From Chrysochromulina parva (Eukaryota; Haptophyta; Prymnesiales; Chrysochromulinaceae), in contig PJAB01000350.1 in NCBI GenBank assembly GCA_002887195.1, forward strand, positions 1 to 29,065: a stretch of DNA of 29,065 bases. The letters run 5' to 3'. A model generated the notes under the pieces. That model worked only from the letters and a program-made list of their open reading frames with translations, did no database searches and was not told the origin of the DNA. The first letter of the stretch is position 1, and each line of letters starts with the position of its first letter. Both the position numbers and the translations under genes were made by a program. Shown piece by piece: positions 8,498 to 16,925 of the stretch.

Positions 8498-9547
8498 ATG
8501 TTTCGGGCGCTGCTCGTTCTGCTGCCCGTGCATCCGTGGGCTACCGCTGCTCTGCTATCCTCTCCGAGGGCTGCCGCAATTCTGCTATCCTCTCCGAGCG
8601 CCATATTGCGCCACAGGAGGACTGCGGATCCCTGCGCACGTTACGTCCAAGGCGCCTCGGACCTTGACGAGGACGCGGCGGCATTGCTCGCGGAGTGTAA
8701 TGGCGATGTAGAGAAGGCACGGACGAGCTACATCGGCTACTCGCTCGCCTACCTCGAGGAGGCCATGCCCGAGCTGTATGATGCGCTCAAGACGGACCCG
8801 TTGCGGCCGGATGCACACGCGGCGCTCGTCGAGCTCACGTGGGACGCGATTGCAGCGTTCCTGCCAGTGACGCACGAGACAACGCCGACCATCGAAGCGC
8901 AGAAGCGCCTCACTGCAATCGCACGCGCCGCCTATGATGGCGTCGGGCCGTCACCGAAGCGATTCCTTGACGTCGGATGCGGCAATGGCCTGCTGCTTCC
9001 GTTTGCGATCGCGGTGGGCTGCCCGCCCGCCGCCTACCGCGGCATCGACCTCTCTTCGCGCATGATCGATATGGCGAGGAGTGCGCACGCCGACCCCAAA
9101 TGGAGCGGTGCCTCCTTTGAGGACAAGAGCTTTGGAGCGGTGGCCGACGAGGCGGACGCGGCGGGTTCCTATGACGCGATCGTCCTCAACGGCTCGCTCC
9201 AGTTCTTCGCCAACCTACGCGCTGTCCTGGCACGAGCCTCGAGGCTACTCGCGAAGACCGCCGATTCTCGCATCGTGATCGCGCACATCTCGGGCGCGGA
9301 GTTTGTGCGGCGCGAGAAGAAGGAGAACCCTATGACCGTGCTCTCGGAGATGCCGTCGCTCGCCGTGCTGGGCGAGGTGGCCGCCGAGCTCGGCATGCTC
9401 GTGGTGACTCCCTCCTTTATGGGCCAGGGCGCGGACGAGATTGGGCGCTTCCTTGACGAGCAGTTCTACCTCGTGGTGCTGCGCTGGAATGCAGAGAATG
9501 GCGGTGCTAATGGTGAGGATGGTGTTGGCGGCATCGCAGGAGCGTAG
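8498..9547 (+). CDS. class I SAM-dependent methyltransferase, probably organelle-targeted or secreted
   Basis: 349 residues from the ATG at 8498. The N-terminus is hydrophobic (FRALLVLLPVHP, then LLSSP twice) and then Arg-rich (RHRR), as in a signal plus transit peptide. Residues 55-90 are a helical segment with an ECNGDVEKA core that loosely resembles a UBA-like fold. The SAM-binding core starts at FLDVGCGNG (156-164, motif I) and GIDLS (182-186, acidic post-I residue), followed by YDAIVLNGSLQFF (motif IV region) and a LARASRLL helix typical of the type 11/12 families. The C-terminal 15 residues are Gly/Asn/Glu-rich and probably unstructured. The substrate cannot be told from sequence. The upstream Dus-LON gene is divergent, and the F-box gene starts 174 bases downstream. 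Confidence 0.8.
   Translation: MFRALLVLLPVHPWATAALLSSPRAAAILLSSPSAILRHRRTADPCARYVQGASDLDEDAAALLAECNGDVEKARTSYIGYSLAYLEEAMPELYDALKTDPLRPDAHAALVELTWDAIAAFLPVTHETTPTIEAQKRLTAIARAAYDGVGPSPKRFLDVGCGNGLLLPFAIAVGCPPAAYRGIDLSSRMIDMARSAHADPKWSGASFEDKSFGAVADEADAAGSYDAIVLNGSLQFFANLRAVLARASRLLAKTADSRIVIAHISGAEFVRREKKENPMTVLSEMPSLAVLGEVAAELGMLVVTPSFMGQGADEIGRFLDEQFYLVVLRWNAENGGANGEDGVGGIAGA
8562..8605 (+). repeat. short direct repeat in the methyltransferase leader
   Basis: The 17-mer ctgctatcctctccgag occurs twice about 27 bases apart and encodes the duplicated LLSSP in the targeting peptide. It looks like a small local duplication. Confidence 0.7.
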
Positions 9548-9721
9548 CCGTTCGCAGATGTCGCCCGCCCGCTAGTCATCAGTACTTGTGTTTACCGAGG
9601 GGTGCGGAACCGACCCGGTGCGACGAAACTGAATGACGTCATCAATTTTTACTTTTTCGTCTTTTTCGGAAGGCGCACCACTTCGCTTTCATCAAACATC
9701 CTCTCATCAACGCCATCAGCA

Positions 9722-11527
9722 ATGCTATCGAGCGGCCTGAGGGCGCTGCCAGCCGGCTGTAGGACGTCGCGCGCTGAGGCAACGCCCATGGACGTGTGCC
9801 CCAGCTCTGGCTTCTCCTTGCTCGCGTTGCCCACCGACCTCCTGACCACGGTGCTTCAGCAGGCGTCGATCGGCGCACGTGAGCTCTGCTGCCTGGAGGC
9901 CTGCGCCTCTGCACTGAAGAATGCGATCGACGAGTCCATCTGGCGCACAGTCTTCCTCCATCAGCGCCGTCCAAACGCGCTGCGGGAGCCTGAAAACTGG
10001 AAGCAAGAGTTCGCGCGGCGCGACTCGTGGTCAAGCGGTTGGCGCCAGCTGATTGCCTCTGCGAACATGCCAATTCCCAACACACGGCTGGGCGGACACA
10101 CGCAGAAGCTACGTCGCTTCGCGCTCAAGATCATGTCATCCGTGCCCATCTCGCCATCGCCCAAGTACATGACGCACATCGTCGACCCGCGCGGTCTGCA
10201 GCCCGGGAGCCATCTGACAATCAATGACGCGCTTTCGCGGGCCAAGCCGTACGACGTGGTGATGCTCGAGCCTGGCACGTACCATGAGCGACTCCGGATC
10301 GAACGGCCTGTCGAGGTCGTCGGCAGAGGACCACACGGCAGCTGCACCATCATTGGCACCGACGGTCCGACGATCGAGGTGCGTATCATTCGCACGGAGA
10401 TGTTGATTGCGCTCTCGCTTTTCCGTGCGTCTCGCCCTCGCACGTACGCCATGACGCTGACGCCCGCACTGGTCGCCTCTCCTTTTGTCACCGCAGGCGT
10501 CCAGCCGGATTGCGTGCCGCATTGCGCGCGTGTGCATCGAGCAGAAAGCACAGAACGACGGCAGCGCCATGTCGGGCGCTGTGCTGGTCAAGGGCGGCGC
10601 ATTGATGATTGTGGAGGAGTGCTCCGTCTCCTCTGATACTGGCCACTGCATCGTTGTGCAAGGCGCAGAGTCGTGCGGGTGCGTGGCGTGCCCGCCTCCA
10701 TCCCTGCTGAGACGCCGCGCGCTTCGCCGCCCTGGTCACTACTTGAGTGAGCGGCGAGCCCGCCGCGCTTGTGCACGCTCGCCTGCTCACCTCGTCCTCG
10801 CTGCCATCGTCGCCCTGGCCGCAGGTACATTTTGCATAACCATGTACACCATGGCAAGGGAGTGGGCGTGCTCGTGTGCGACAATGCCAAGGGCGTCATC
10901 GAGGACAACGTGATTGCATGCAACGGGCGCGCGGGCATTGCCATCCTCTCGGGCGGCGACCCGCTCGTGATGGCGAATAAAATCCATGATGGCATGGACT
11001 CGGGGGTGCTCGTCTCGGAGCGCGGGCGCGGGCGCATCGAGGAGAACGACATTTTCGGCAACCGGCGGGCAGGCGTCGCCATCCTCAAGGAGGGCGCGCC
11101 GCTCGTCAAGCGCAATAAGATCCACGACGGGCGCGATTCTGGGGTGCTCGTGTGTGAGAACGGCAAGGGATCGGTCGTCGACAACGACATCTTCGCCAAC
11201 CAGATGGCTGGCGTCGCCATCGGGCGAGGCGGCGCGTCGCGCATCACAGGCAATATCATCCGCGACGGCAATGGCGGGAGCCTCTGCCTCTCCGCACACT
11301 CACGCGGCCTCATCTCGGCCAACGTGATCCATCAGGACCCGCGCGCGGCCATGCAGGTGCCCGACGGCCTCATGTCCGAGGTCAAGGAGCATAACCTCAT
11401 CCGGTATGCGACTGTCGACGATGGGGCGACCTACACTGAAACGAGCCCACGCGCCTCCTGCAGCCGCTCCGTGACGCCGCAGGCTCGCTGCTTTTCGATG
11501 CCGAGGAGCAACGCCTTGCTCGTGTGA
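9722..11527 (+). CDS. F-box protein with right-handed beta-helix repeats, FBXO11-like (3 exons)
   Basis: I read exons 9722-10378, 10497-10678 and 10825-11527, giving 513 residues with phases that match (0 and 2). The ATG at 9722 is the first in frame; the frame is open upstream only from a GTG at 9602. Residues about 30-80 form an F-box (LLALPTDLLTTVLQ ... IWRTVFL), which binds Skp1 in SCF ubiquitin ligases. From about residue 150 a parallel beta-helix (pectate-lyase-like, CASH type) begins with GSHLTINDAL and VVMLEPGTYHE. It continues in 22-23-residue rungs such as NKIHDGRDSGVLV and NDIFGNRRAGVAIL, at least seven in exon 3. This order matches FBXO11/DRE-1, where the helix recognises substrate. 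The last 40 residues are low complexity, so a further intron near 11430 is possible. Confidence 0.82.
10379..10496 (+). other. intron 1 of the F-box/beta-helix gene
   Basis: 118 bases, GTGCGT...CACCGCAG, phase 0 after a GAG codon. Read through, the upstream frame loses the beta-helix pattern; splicing moves to the downstream frame, which restores SGAVLVKGGALMIVEE. Confidence 0.85.
10679..10824 (+). other. intron 2 of the F-box/beta-helix gene
   Basis: 146 bases, GTGCGT...GGCCGCAG, phase 2. Joining GG to the G at 10825 makes a glycine codon and continues into YILHNHVHHGKGVGVLV, a normal beta-helix rung. Confidence 0.87.
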
Positions 11528-12238
11528 CGAAACCCTCGACTACCTCGTGTGCTGTGTTGTGTGCCTCTCGTACGGGGGGGCAGGACCAAGCTCCGGCTCT
11601 CGTGCGTCAAGGCACCATGGAGAGCAGCCGGAGCTCATGCAGCCGGAGCTCGTGTACCCAAATGGATGCATGGTTCGTGGCGACGATGGCCTTCGTGGCT
11701 GACTGTGCATGCGAATCGGTGCATTATCGTGGTCTGGCGCGTGCATGGAGACGCACCGACCCCTCGTTATTCGTAGAGAGCTAGAAGACCCCCCGCAGCG
11801 CCGCGCACAACCCCGGAGGTCTGCAAGTGGCTTCGCTTTGTGTGTCGGTGAGAGATCGTCATGTGTGGTCCGTTATACTCATGTTTACATGTATGTTGTA
11901 TCCCGTCCGTTCGGTATGTGCGGTCGGAACGATACGATAGGTCTTAGGTGCGCCCTGATCGCGCAGGTGAACAGGTGATACTCGAGGGTACGTTTTACGG
12001 ATTACGCACCCCGAGGAATAGGTACCGAGAGACGCACCTATACGGCCCGATCCGTGGATCGATATTAACCGTTGGCGTTGCCGTACGCGTACGCCGTACC
12101 CGCCGGTGCGCGTCTTACGGCGAGAAATGAGAACCTCGTCTCGCGAGCACCCCCGCGTCTAACCCCGGGCGGCCCACACACCAATAGCGCCCCAGCCACG
12201 CACGACGTTGTGCGTCGTCACTATCCATTCGAACATGC
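11528..12238. other. intergenic region between convergent genes
   Basis: It holds the 3' ends of the F-box gene (+) and the coiled-coil gene (-). A 13-base direct repeat, gcagccggagctc, occurs twice near 11628-11655. A less GC-rich segment with several near-palindromes (for example gtacgcgtac near 12082) lies at 11870-12130. I see no gene or recognisable RNA. Confidence 0.55.
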
Positions 12239-13135
12239 TCAATACTTTCGCTCGGCGCTCACGCGTTGCGTGTTGCGCATCTTGTAGAGCTCGCGAGAGG
12301 CAGCGTTCGGCTCGTTGAGCTTGGCCTGTAGTGCTGCGATCACGCGTGGGTCGCTAAGCGCCTGCACTTTGTCAGCACCGAACCTTTCGAGCACCGGGTG
12401 GCGGAACTCGGGCGTCGGGTGGTCGCCCGCCGCCCACCTTTCTTGCATCGCGGCGGCGCGCTCCGCTTCTGCGCGCGCCTCGGCCTCGAGTTTGGCACGC
12501 ACACGCATCTGCTCCTCGTGTCGCAGCCCTGCCTCGCTCTTGTGGATGCGCTGATTCGGCGGTTCTGTGAGGTCCTTCTCCGGCCGCGGCCGCACAGCGA
12601 TGGGCTGCGAGGCGGCCGCCGCCACCGCCGACGCGCGCGCCTCCTCCTCTGCTGCTTCGGCCGCGGCCGCTCGGCGCCGCGCAGCTGCAGCGAGGCCGCC
12701 TTTGCTTGCGCCATTCTGCGCGCTGTTCGTCGGGTCCCAGCGAAGCGTGTCTGGCGGCGGCTCGTCCTTTTTCTTCTTCTTGACCACCACCGGCGCGGCC
12801 GATGCAATCTGACGCTCCATGGCGAGAATCTGGCGCTCCATGTTGAGATCGACCGGGCCGAGGGCGTCGTCCGCTGGCAAGCTGTGCGAGCCAAACTGTC
12901 GCCGCGCTCGCTCCACGGCGTTTAGCGGCGGGGGCTGAAAGCCGATGCCACCGCCATAGACGGCCGCTGTGGAGGTATTCTCTGGACCGTCGAGCACCGG
13001 ATTCGCCTTGTGGCCCGGCCGGAAGACCTCTCTTGCTGAGATTTCCTTGCGTCCGACCTGCTTGCCCTTGAAGCTCGTCCAGGGCTGCGCGTGGGCGTAC
13101 GCGTGGTGCGAATACTTGCCGAGGGGTTCTGGCAT
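12239..13135 (-). CDS. orphan Ala/Glu/Arg-rich coiled-coil protein
   Basis: 298 residues from the ATG at 13135; I do not recognise a family. The N-terminal 90 residues look globular or motif-like (HHAYAHAQPWTSFKG, YGGGIGFQPPPLNAVERA). A Met/Glu/Arg helix and a basic run VVKKKKKDEPPP follow. Two long helices rich in Ala, Arg and Glu (about 150-180 and 215-250) are probable coiled coils. The C-terminus (HPVLERFGADKVQALSDPRV) could fold as a small helical domain. The protein is hydrophilic, without signal peptide or membrane segment. An open frame of similar length on the same strand (12372-13226, another frame) is compositional shadow. The charged helical design would suit a cytoskeletal or flagellar component, but that is a guess. 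Confidence 0.65.
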   Translation of the reverse strand: MPEPLGKYSHHAYAHAQPWTSFKGKQVGRKEISAREVFRPGHKANPVLDGPENTSTAAVYGGGIGFQPPPLNAVERARRQFGSHSLPADDALGPVDLNMERQILAMERQIASAAPVVVKKKKKDEPPPDTLRWDPTNSAQNGASKGGLAAAARRRAAAAEAAEEEARASAVAAAASQPIAVRPRPEKDLTEPPNQRIHKSEAGLRHEEQMRVRAKLEAEARAEAERAAAMQERWAAGDHPTPEFRHPVLERFGADKVQALSDPRVIAALQAKLNEPNAASRELYKMRNTQRVSAERKY

Positions 13136-13945
13136 GTGAAAGGGTCAGTTGAATCGACACACAAGGTACCGCATTGTGCCGTTGGTTCACGGTCACACAT
13201 GTTTTGGGACCGGATCTCGATGTCAAGATTGAACTTTCGGGTTTGAAACGACTGCTGACCGGGTCGCATGTCGCACTCTAGGTCCCCCGGCTCGTTCCTG
13301 CGTCGGGTGCTTCGTCGGCGGCGTGACACCGTGACTGTGGACGTCGAGGCGCCGCCGCGCGCCGGCGGCGCGCGCGCACACGGCACACGCGGACGCGCGC
13401 GCGCCGCGCCGCCGACCCCGAGTCGTCCACACGCACCGACCGCGCGCGCGGCGGGCGCCGACGCGCCGCGGCATATCTCGCGTGTTAACTCGTGTGTGCC
13501 GTTAATATAGAATTAATATAGCATAACTCGTACGCGCACGCACCGCGGATCCGGCGTGCGATCACTGGCGGCGGGGCGGCGGGGGCCGGTTCCCGGTACG
13601 CGCAACGCGGTACGTGCCGCGAGACACCCGGCTCATTTTGCGCAGCAACGACGCGCCAACCATGGGGGGTATGCGCGTAAGACGCGCATGCGCATTACAT
13701 GCGCATGACCGCAGAGGACGGGCACACACGCACACAAGGTTCAGGGGGGACGTGTGAGCTTAGGCCACGGGGGCTTCGGTGGGCCACACTGGAGCGGCGC
13801 GTCAAATCCCTTGTCTTCCGCGGCGAGGGTACAAGACCAGGTATTCTCCGGCCCCTCTTCGCCGCCGGCCGCTGCCTGCTTCGAGGCGCCGGCTCTCATC
13901 CCAAGTCGAGGCGCCGGCTCTCATCCTGCTTCGAGGCGCCGGCTC
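13136..13945. other. intergenic region with GC-rich hairpin and minisatellite
   Basis: It lies upstream of the coiled-coil gene and downstream of the ArfGAP gene (both -). It contains a very GC-rich block (13340-13460), an AT-rich patch (13490-13530, ttaatatagaattaatata) and most of a 25-bp minisatellite next to the ArfGAP stop. No convincing coding frame is present. Confidence 0.55.
13349..13371. repeat. perfect GC-rich inverted repeat (9-bp arms, 5-base loop)
   Basis: Arms gcgccgccg and cggcggcgc flank the loop cgcgc, about 215 bases upstream of the coiled-coil gene start. In such a GC-rich block it may be chance, so no function is claimed. Confidence 0.5.
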
Positions 13946-13965
13946 TCATCCCAAGTCGAGGCTCT
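13877..13965. repeat. 25-bp minisatellite running into the ArfGAP 3' end
   Basis: Units at 13877-13901, 13902-13926 and 13927-13951, plus a partial unit from 13952, share tcgaggcgccggctctcatc. Their first bases alternate tgct / caag, giving a 50-bp higher-order period. The ArfGAP stop codon lies inside the third unit. Confidence 0.9.
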
Positions 13966-16426
13966 GCCGGAGCAGCTTCTCGTCCTGCGCTAACTTGTAC
14001 TGGAGCATCGCCTCCGAGATCGCATGCAAGCCGCGCTCGGCGGCCGCAGTCATGGGCGTCTGCCGCTGATGGTCGGCATGCGAGATGTTGGCGCCGCGCG
14101 TGAGCAGCTGCTGCACGCAGTTGGCTTGACCCTTCTCGACCGCGACCATCATCGCCGACTTGCCGAGCACGTCCCGCGCGTCGATACCAGCCGCGGAGGT
14201 GGAGAGGTTCTGCAGCAGCAGCTCGAGGGCGAGCGTCGAGCCAGCGGCCGCGGCCACGTGCACCGCCATCCGCCCCACATGCTCATCCGCCATCGCCTCC
14301 GTCCACTCGCCCAGCGCCGTCGTGGGCGCGACTGCGTCCACGTCGAGACGATGCGCTAAGCACGTGGCGACCATCCGCACGTCGTCGCGCAGTGCCGCTA
14401 AATGGAGCGCGTAGGCGGGCGGCCGAAGCTCCTCGCCGCTAGGGAGGCGAGCGAGGTACGCCCGGCTCTCGTACTTTTTGCGGAGGTGGGCCTCGCGCTG
14501 CGCGGCGGTCGCATCGGCGCCCGCGAGCGGCACTTCGACGAGCGCCGGCTGCCAGACCGCATTGACGGTCGTATTGCCCAGAGCCGTCATCATCATGATG
14601 AGCGGCTCGGACCATTCCTTCACATCGAGCTCGAGCGAGCGACACTTGGAGATATGCACGCCCATCTGGCGGTGCACGCCGGCGCACGCGAGGCACACGA
14701 TCGCTCCCAAGTTGATCGAGGCCCAAGACGGGTTCGGCGCACCGCAGTCGGCGCACTGGCCGTTGCCCCCGGCGAGGCGGACCTTGGCAAAGATCGGGTT
14801 GTCGCCTGAGGAGGCCGAGGACGACGTACGCATCACGCAGCCGAGACTCGAAGCGGTCGCGTTCTGGATCACCTCCATCCAGAGCGCTAACTCTTCGGAC
14901 GACTGCGCCTGCAGCGCCACCGTGTGCTGCGGTGAGATGACCTCAAAGACGTATGGCACGTTGAGCTGGCGCGCCTCCCGCACACTCACGGTGGCGAGAG
15001 ACAGGGTGACCGACGAGGATGCCTTGGCGGGCACCGGATCGATCGTCTCGGCGAGTGTCTCGAAAGGACTGCTGCTCGCGTGCTCTCGGCTCCCTCTGTC
15101 GGGGCGCCCTTTGCTCACCATCGACAGGTCGCTCACGCGCAGTGACTCGAAGAGAGTGCACACCATCTCTCCGTCGCTCACGACGCACCACCACTTGCGC
15201 CATCGCCGCATCAGGTCCGCGTCCTGTCGATAGAGAAAGCCTTCGTGCTCCGTCCGCTGGTGCATCTGCGCCCTCTGGTCGAGGTCGCGGATGCCGGTGC
15301 CCACCGGCTGGAAGCGCTTCTGGTTGGCAAGCGTCGCTGCCTGCCGCTCCGCCTGGTGCGCGTCCAGGTAGCTCTGGAGCGCCGCCATCCATCGTTGCTT
15401 GTCCGTCTGTTCGACCGCCTTGAGGCGCAGCGTGCGCTTTCCCGCGCGCAGTTCGAATTCGAGAGGACCGTGGTCCGCGGTGACCGTCGAGAATAGGTTC
15501 ATATCAATCGGCACCTTTGCCTGACGCCCGTCCTCGGGCGACTTGTAATAGTAGAGCTTGCCATTGTCGCACAAGATGAACCAACGCTTGTTCCACGGCT
15601 TGAGCTGCTCCTTCAACCCAGCGCCCGCGCCATCGCTCGTCAGGTTGAAGGATCCCTTGTAGAGCCATCCCTCGGCAAGCGTGGTGCCCTCGCGCACCTG
15701 TGGCCGCGGCATGGCCGCGCGCTGCGCCACGTCGGCCTGACGGGCCTCCGCGAGAGCTGCCGTGGTGGCGTCCGTCGACGTCATCACGGCGCTCACCTGC
15801 GGCATGATCGAGGAGAGCAGACGCGTGCACGACTGATGGTAGGCGAGCTGCGCGACGAGGACCTCGCAAAGCGCGCGCTGCGGTACCACGCGCTGCGCCG
15901 CGCAACCGTCGCGCAGCGCCGCCTTCGCGTCGAAGAGGGAAAGCGCCACGCCTGCGGCCTTGTCGCAGAGGTCCGAGTGCGCCGTCGCGCGCGTCTCCAT
16001 TGGCGAGTCGCGCGAAAGCGAGAGGTACCTGTGATGAACGCTGTCGAGCGCCTCCGACTCCTCGTCGAAGCTGCGCGCCGCGCGAGCAGCCGCCGCGATT
16101 GATGCTTTGTACTCGGTAAGCGGCTCGAGTGATTGCGTAAGTTGCTGCTGCAAGTTCTCGGCAAAGTCGCTCATTTGGACGAACACATTCTGGAAGTCGA
16201 ACTGTGACTGCTCGCTGCTGCTCAGCAGCGCGCCAACGTTGGATGCGTCCATCACTGTCGAGCCGAGCGCCGCATGCAACTTCTCGATGGATGCTGAGAA
16301 GGCCTGGACGTTGGCCTCGACGAGCTTCAGGCGCTGGAGCTGGCCGCGTAGCTCAGCACGCACAGTCGGGCTATCGTTGAGCTGTGATGACGTGAAGGAG
16401 ACGACGTCGGTTGTATCGTCGTCCAT
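13946..16426 (-). CDS. BAR-PH-PH-ArfGAP-ankyrin protein (ACAP/ASAP-like)
   Basis: 826 residues from the ATG at 16426; the frame extends a few codons further only to a TTG. Residues about 25-215 are helical and fit a BAR domain for membrane curvature. PH1 (about 250-358) shows the canonical order EGWLYKGS, WNKRWFIL, LYYYKS and a final KQRWMAAL helix. PH2 (about 394-525) has EGFLYRQD, RRWRKWWCVV and ELALWMEVI, with a Ser-rich insert. The ArfGAP zinc finger is C558-x2-C561-x16-C578-x2-C581 with the arginine finger R586 in GVHRQMGVH, so catalysis looks intact. Three or so ankyrin repeats follow (about 685-800). The protein should stimulate GTP hydrolysis on Arf at membranes in vesicle traffic. 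Animal ACAPs have a single PH before the GAP domain. The last residues derive from a minisatellite unit. Confidence 0.9.
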   Translation of the reverse strand: MDDDTTDVVSFTSSQLNDSPTVRAELRGQLQRLKLVEANVQAFSASIEKLHAALGSTVMDASNVGALLSSSEQSQFDFQNVFVQMSDFAENLQQQLTQSLEPLTEYKASIAAAARAARSFDEESEALDSVHHRYLSLSRDSPMETRATAHSDLCDKAAGVALSLFDAKAALRDGCAAQRVVPQRALCEVLVAQLAYHQSCTRLLSSIMPQVSAVMTSTDATTAALAEARQADVAQRAAMPRPQVREGTTLAEGWLYKGSFNLTSDGAGAGLKEQLKPWNKRWFILCDNGKLYYYKSPEDGRQAKVPIDMNLFSTVTADHGPLEFELRAGKRTLRLKAVEQTDKQRWMAALQSYLDAHQAERQAATLANQKRFQPVGTGIRDLDQRAQMHQRTEHEGFLYRQDADLMRRWRKWWCVVSDGEMVCTLFESLRVSDLSMVSKGRPDRGSREHASSSPFETLAETIDPVPAKASSSVTLSLATVSVREARQLNVPYVFEVISPQHTVALQAQSSEELALWMEVIQNATASSLGCVMRTSSSASSGDNPIFAKVRLAGGNGQCADCGAPNPSWASINLGAIVCLACAGVHRQMGVHISKCRSLELDVKEWSEPLIMMMTALGNTTVNAVWQPALVEVPLAGADATAAQREAHLRKKYESRAYLARLPSGEELRPPAYALHLAALRDDVRMVATCLAHRLDVDAVAPTTALGEWTEAMADEHVGRMAVHVAAAAGSTLALELLLQNLSTSAAGIDARDVLGKSAMMVAVEKGQANCVQQLLTRGANISHADHQRQTPMTAAAERGLHAISEAMLQYKLAQDEKLLRQSLDLG

Positions 16427-16925
16427 ATGCCTATGATTCTGCAAGCGGCTTTCTCGGTGAAGCTCTCAGACCTTCCTCACTTCGACGAGAAGTTCGTTGG
16501 TAGGAACTGGTACAGGAACTTGGGCTATGTTCATTCACAGCCAAGTTCCTACCAAGAACTTCACACTCTGTTCATTCACAGCCAAAAGCCGCCGGCGTAG
16601 TTTGGGAAAGGGAAAAACCTCCAAAACCCGGTATTCGCGACACACACGTGTTATGGACATGATAATGCATACATGTTCTCCTGGCAGTTTCGCTGATCCA
16701 AAGATCCGAAAGCCGGGAAAGGGGCGCGGGGGAGCTCGCGGGGTGCGGGCTGCGGCGGCAACACACCCGCGCGCCCACTGACACGTGACACGACCATTTC
16801 ATCATCATGCTCCTCAACCTCATTCAGGCACAATTGATTCGGCATCGATCGCTGTTCTCACACGACATGATGCACCCTCGGCGACGCGGTTGCTGTTGGC
16901 GCGCGCGCATGCTCTCGACCGCCCG
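16427..16925. other. upstream region of ArfGAP gene, with nested inverted repeats
   Basis: Both flanking genes are on the minus strand. The part next to 16426 should contain the ArfGAP promoter, and the far part the 3' UTR of the IQ gene. Nested inverted and direct repeats lie at 16497-16585. I find no coding frame worth calling. Confidence 0.55.
16497..16585. repeat. nested inverted repeats plus 17-base direct repeat
   Basis: ttggtaggaact (16497-16508) pairs perfectly with agttcctaccaa (16544-16555). Inside it, aggaacttgggct (16514-16526) pairs with agccaagttcct (16539-16550) with one bulged base. The 17-mer tgttcattcacagccaa occurs at 16528-16544 and again at 16569-16585. The group lies about 70-160 bases upstream of the ArfGAP start. 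A transcript hairpin, a protein-binding site or the remnant of a small element are possible readings. Confidence 0.8.

Noticed and set aside
12372..13226. Long minus-strand frame overlapping the orphan coiled-coil gene
   Set aside because: Arg/Gly-rich out-of-frame reading of GC-rich coding DNA; the 12239-13135 frame has helical heptads and a clear ATG.
13877..13965. Minisatellite considered as a CRISPR or attachment site
   Set aside because: Head-to-tail 25-bp units without spacers.
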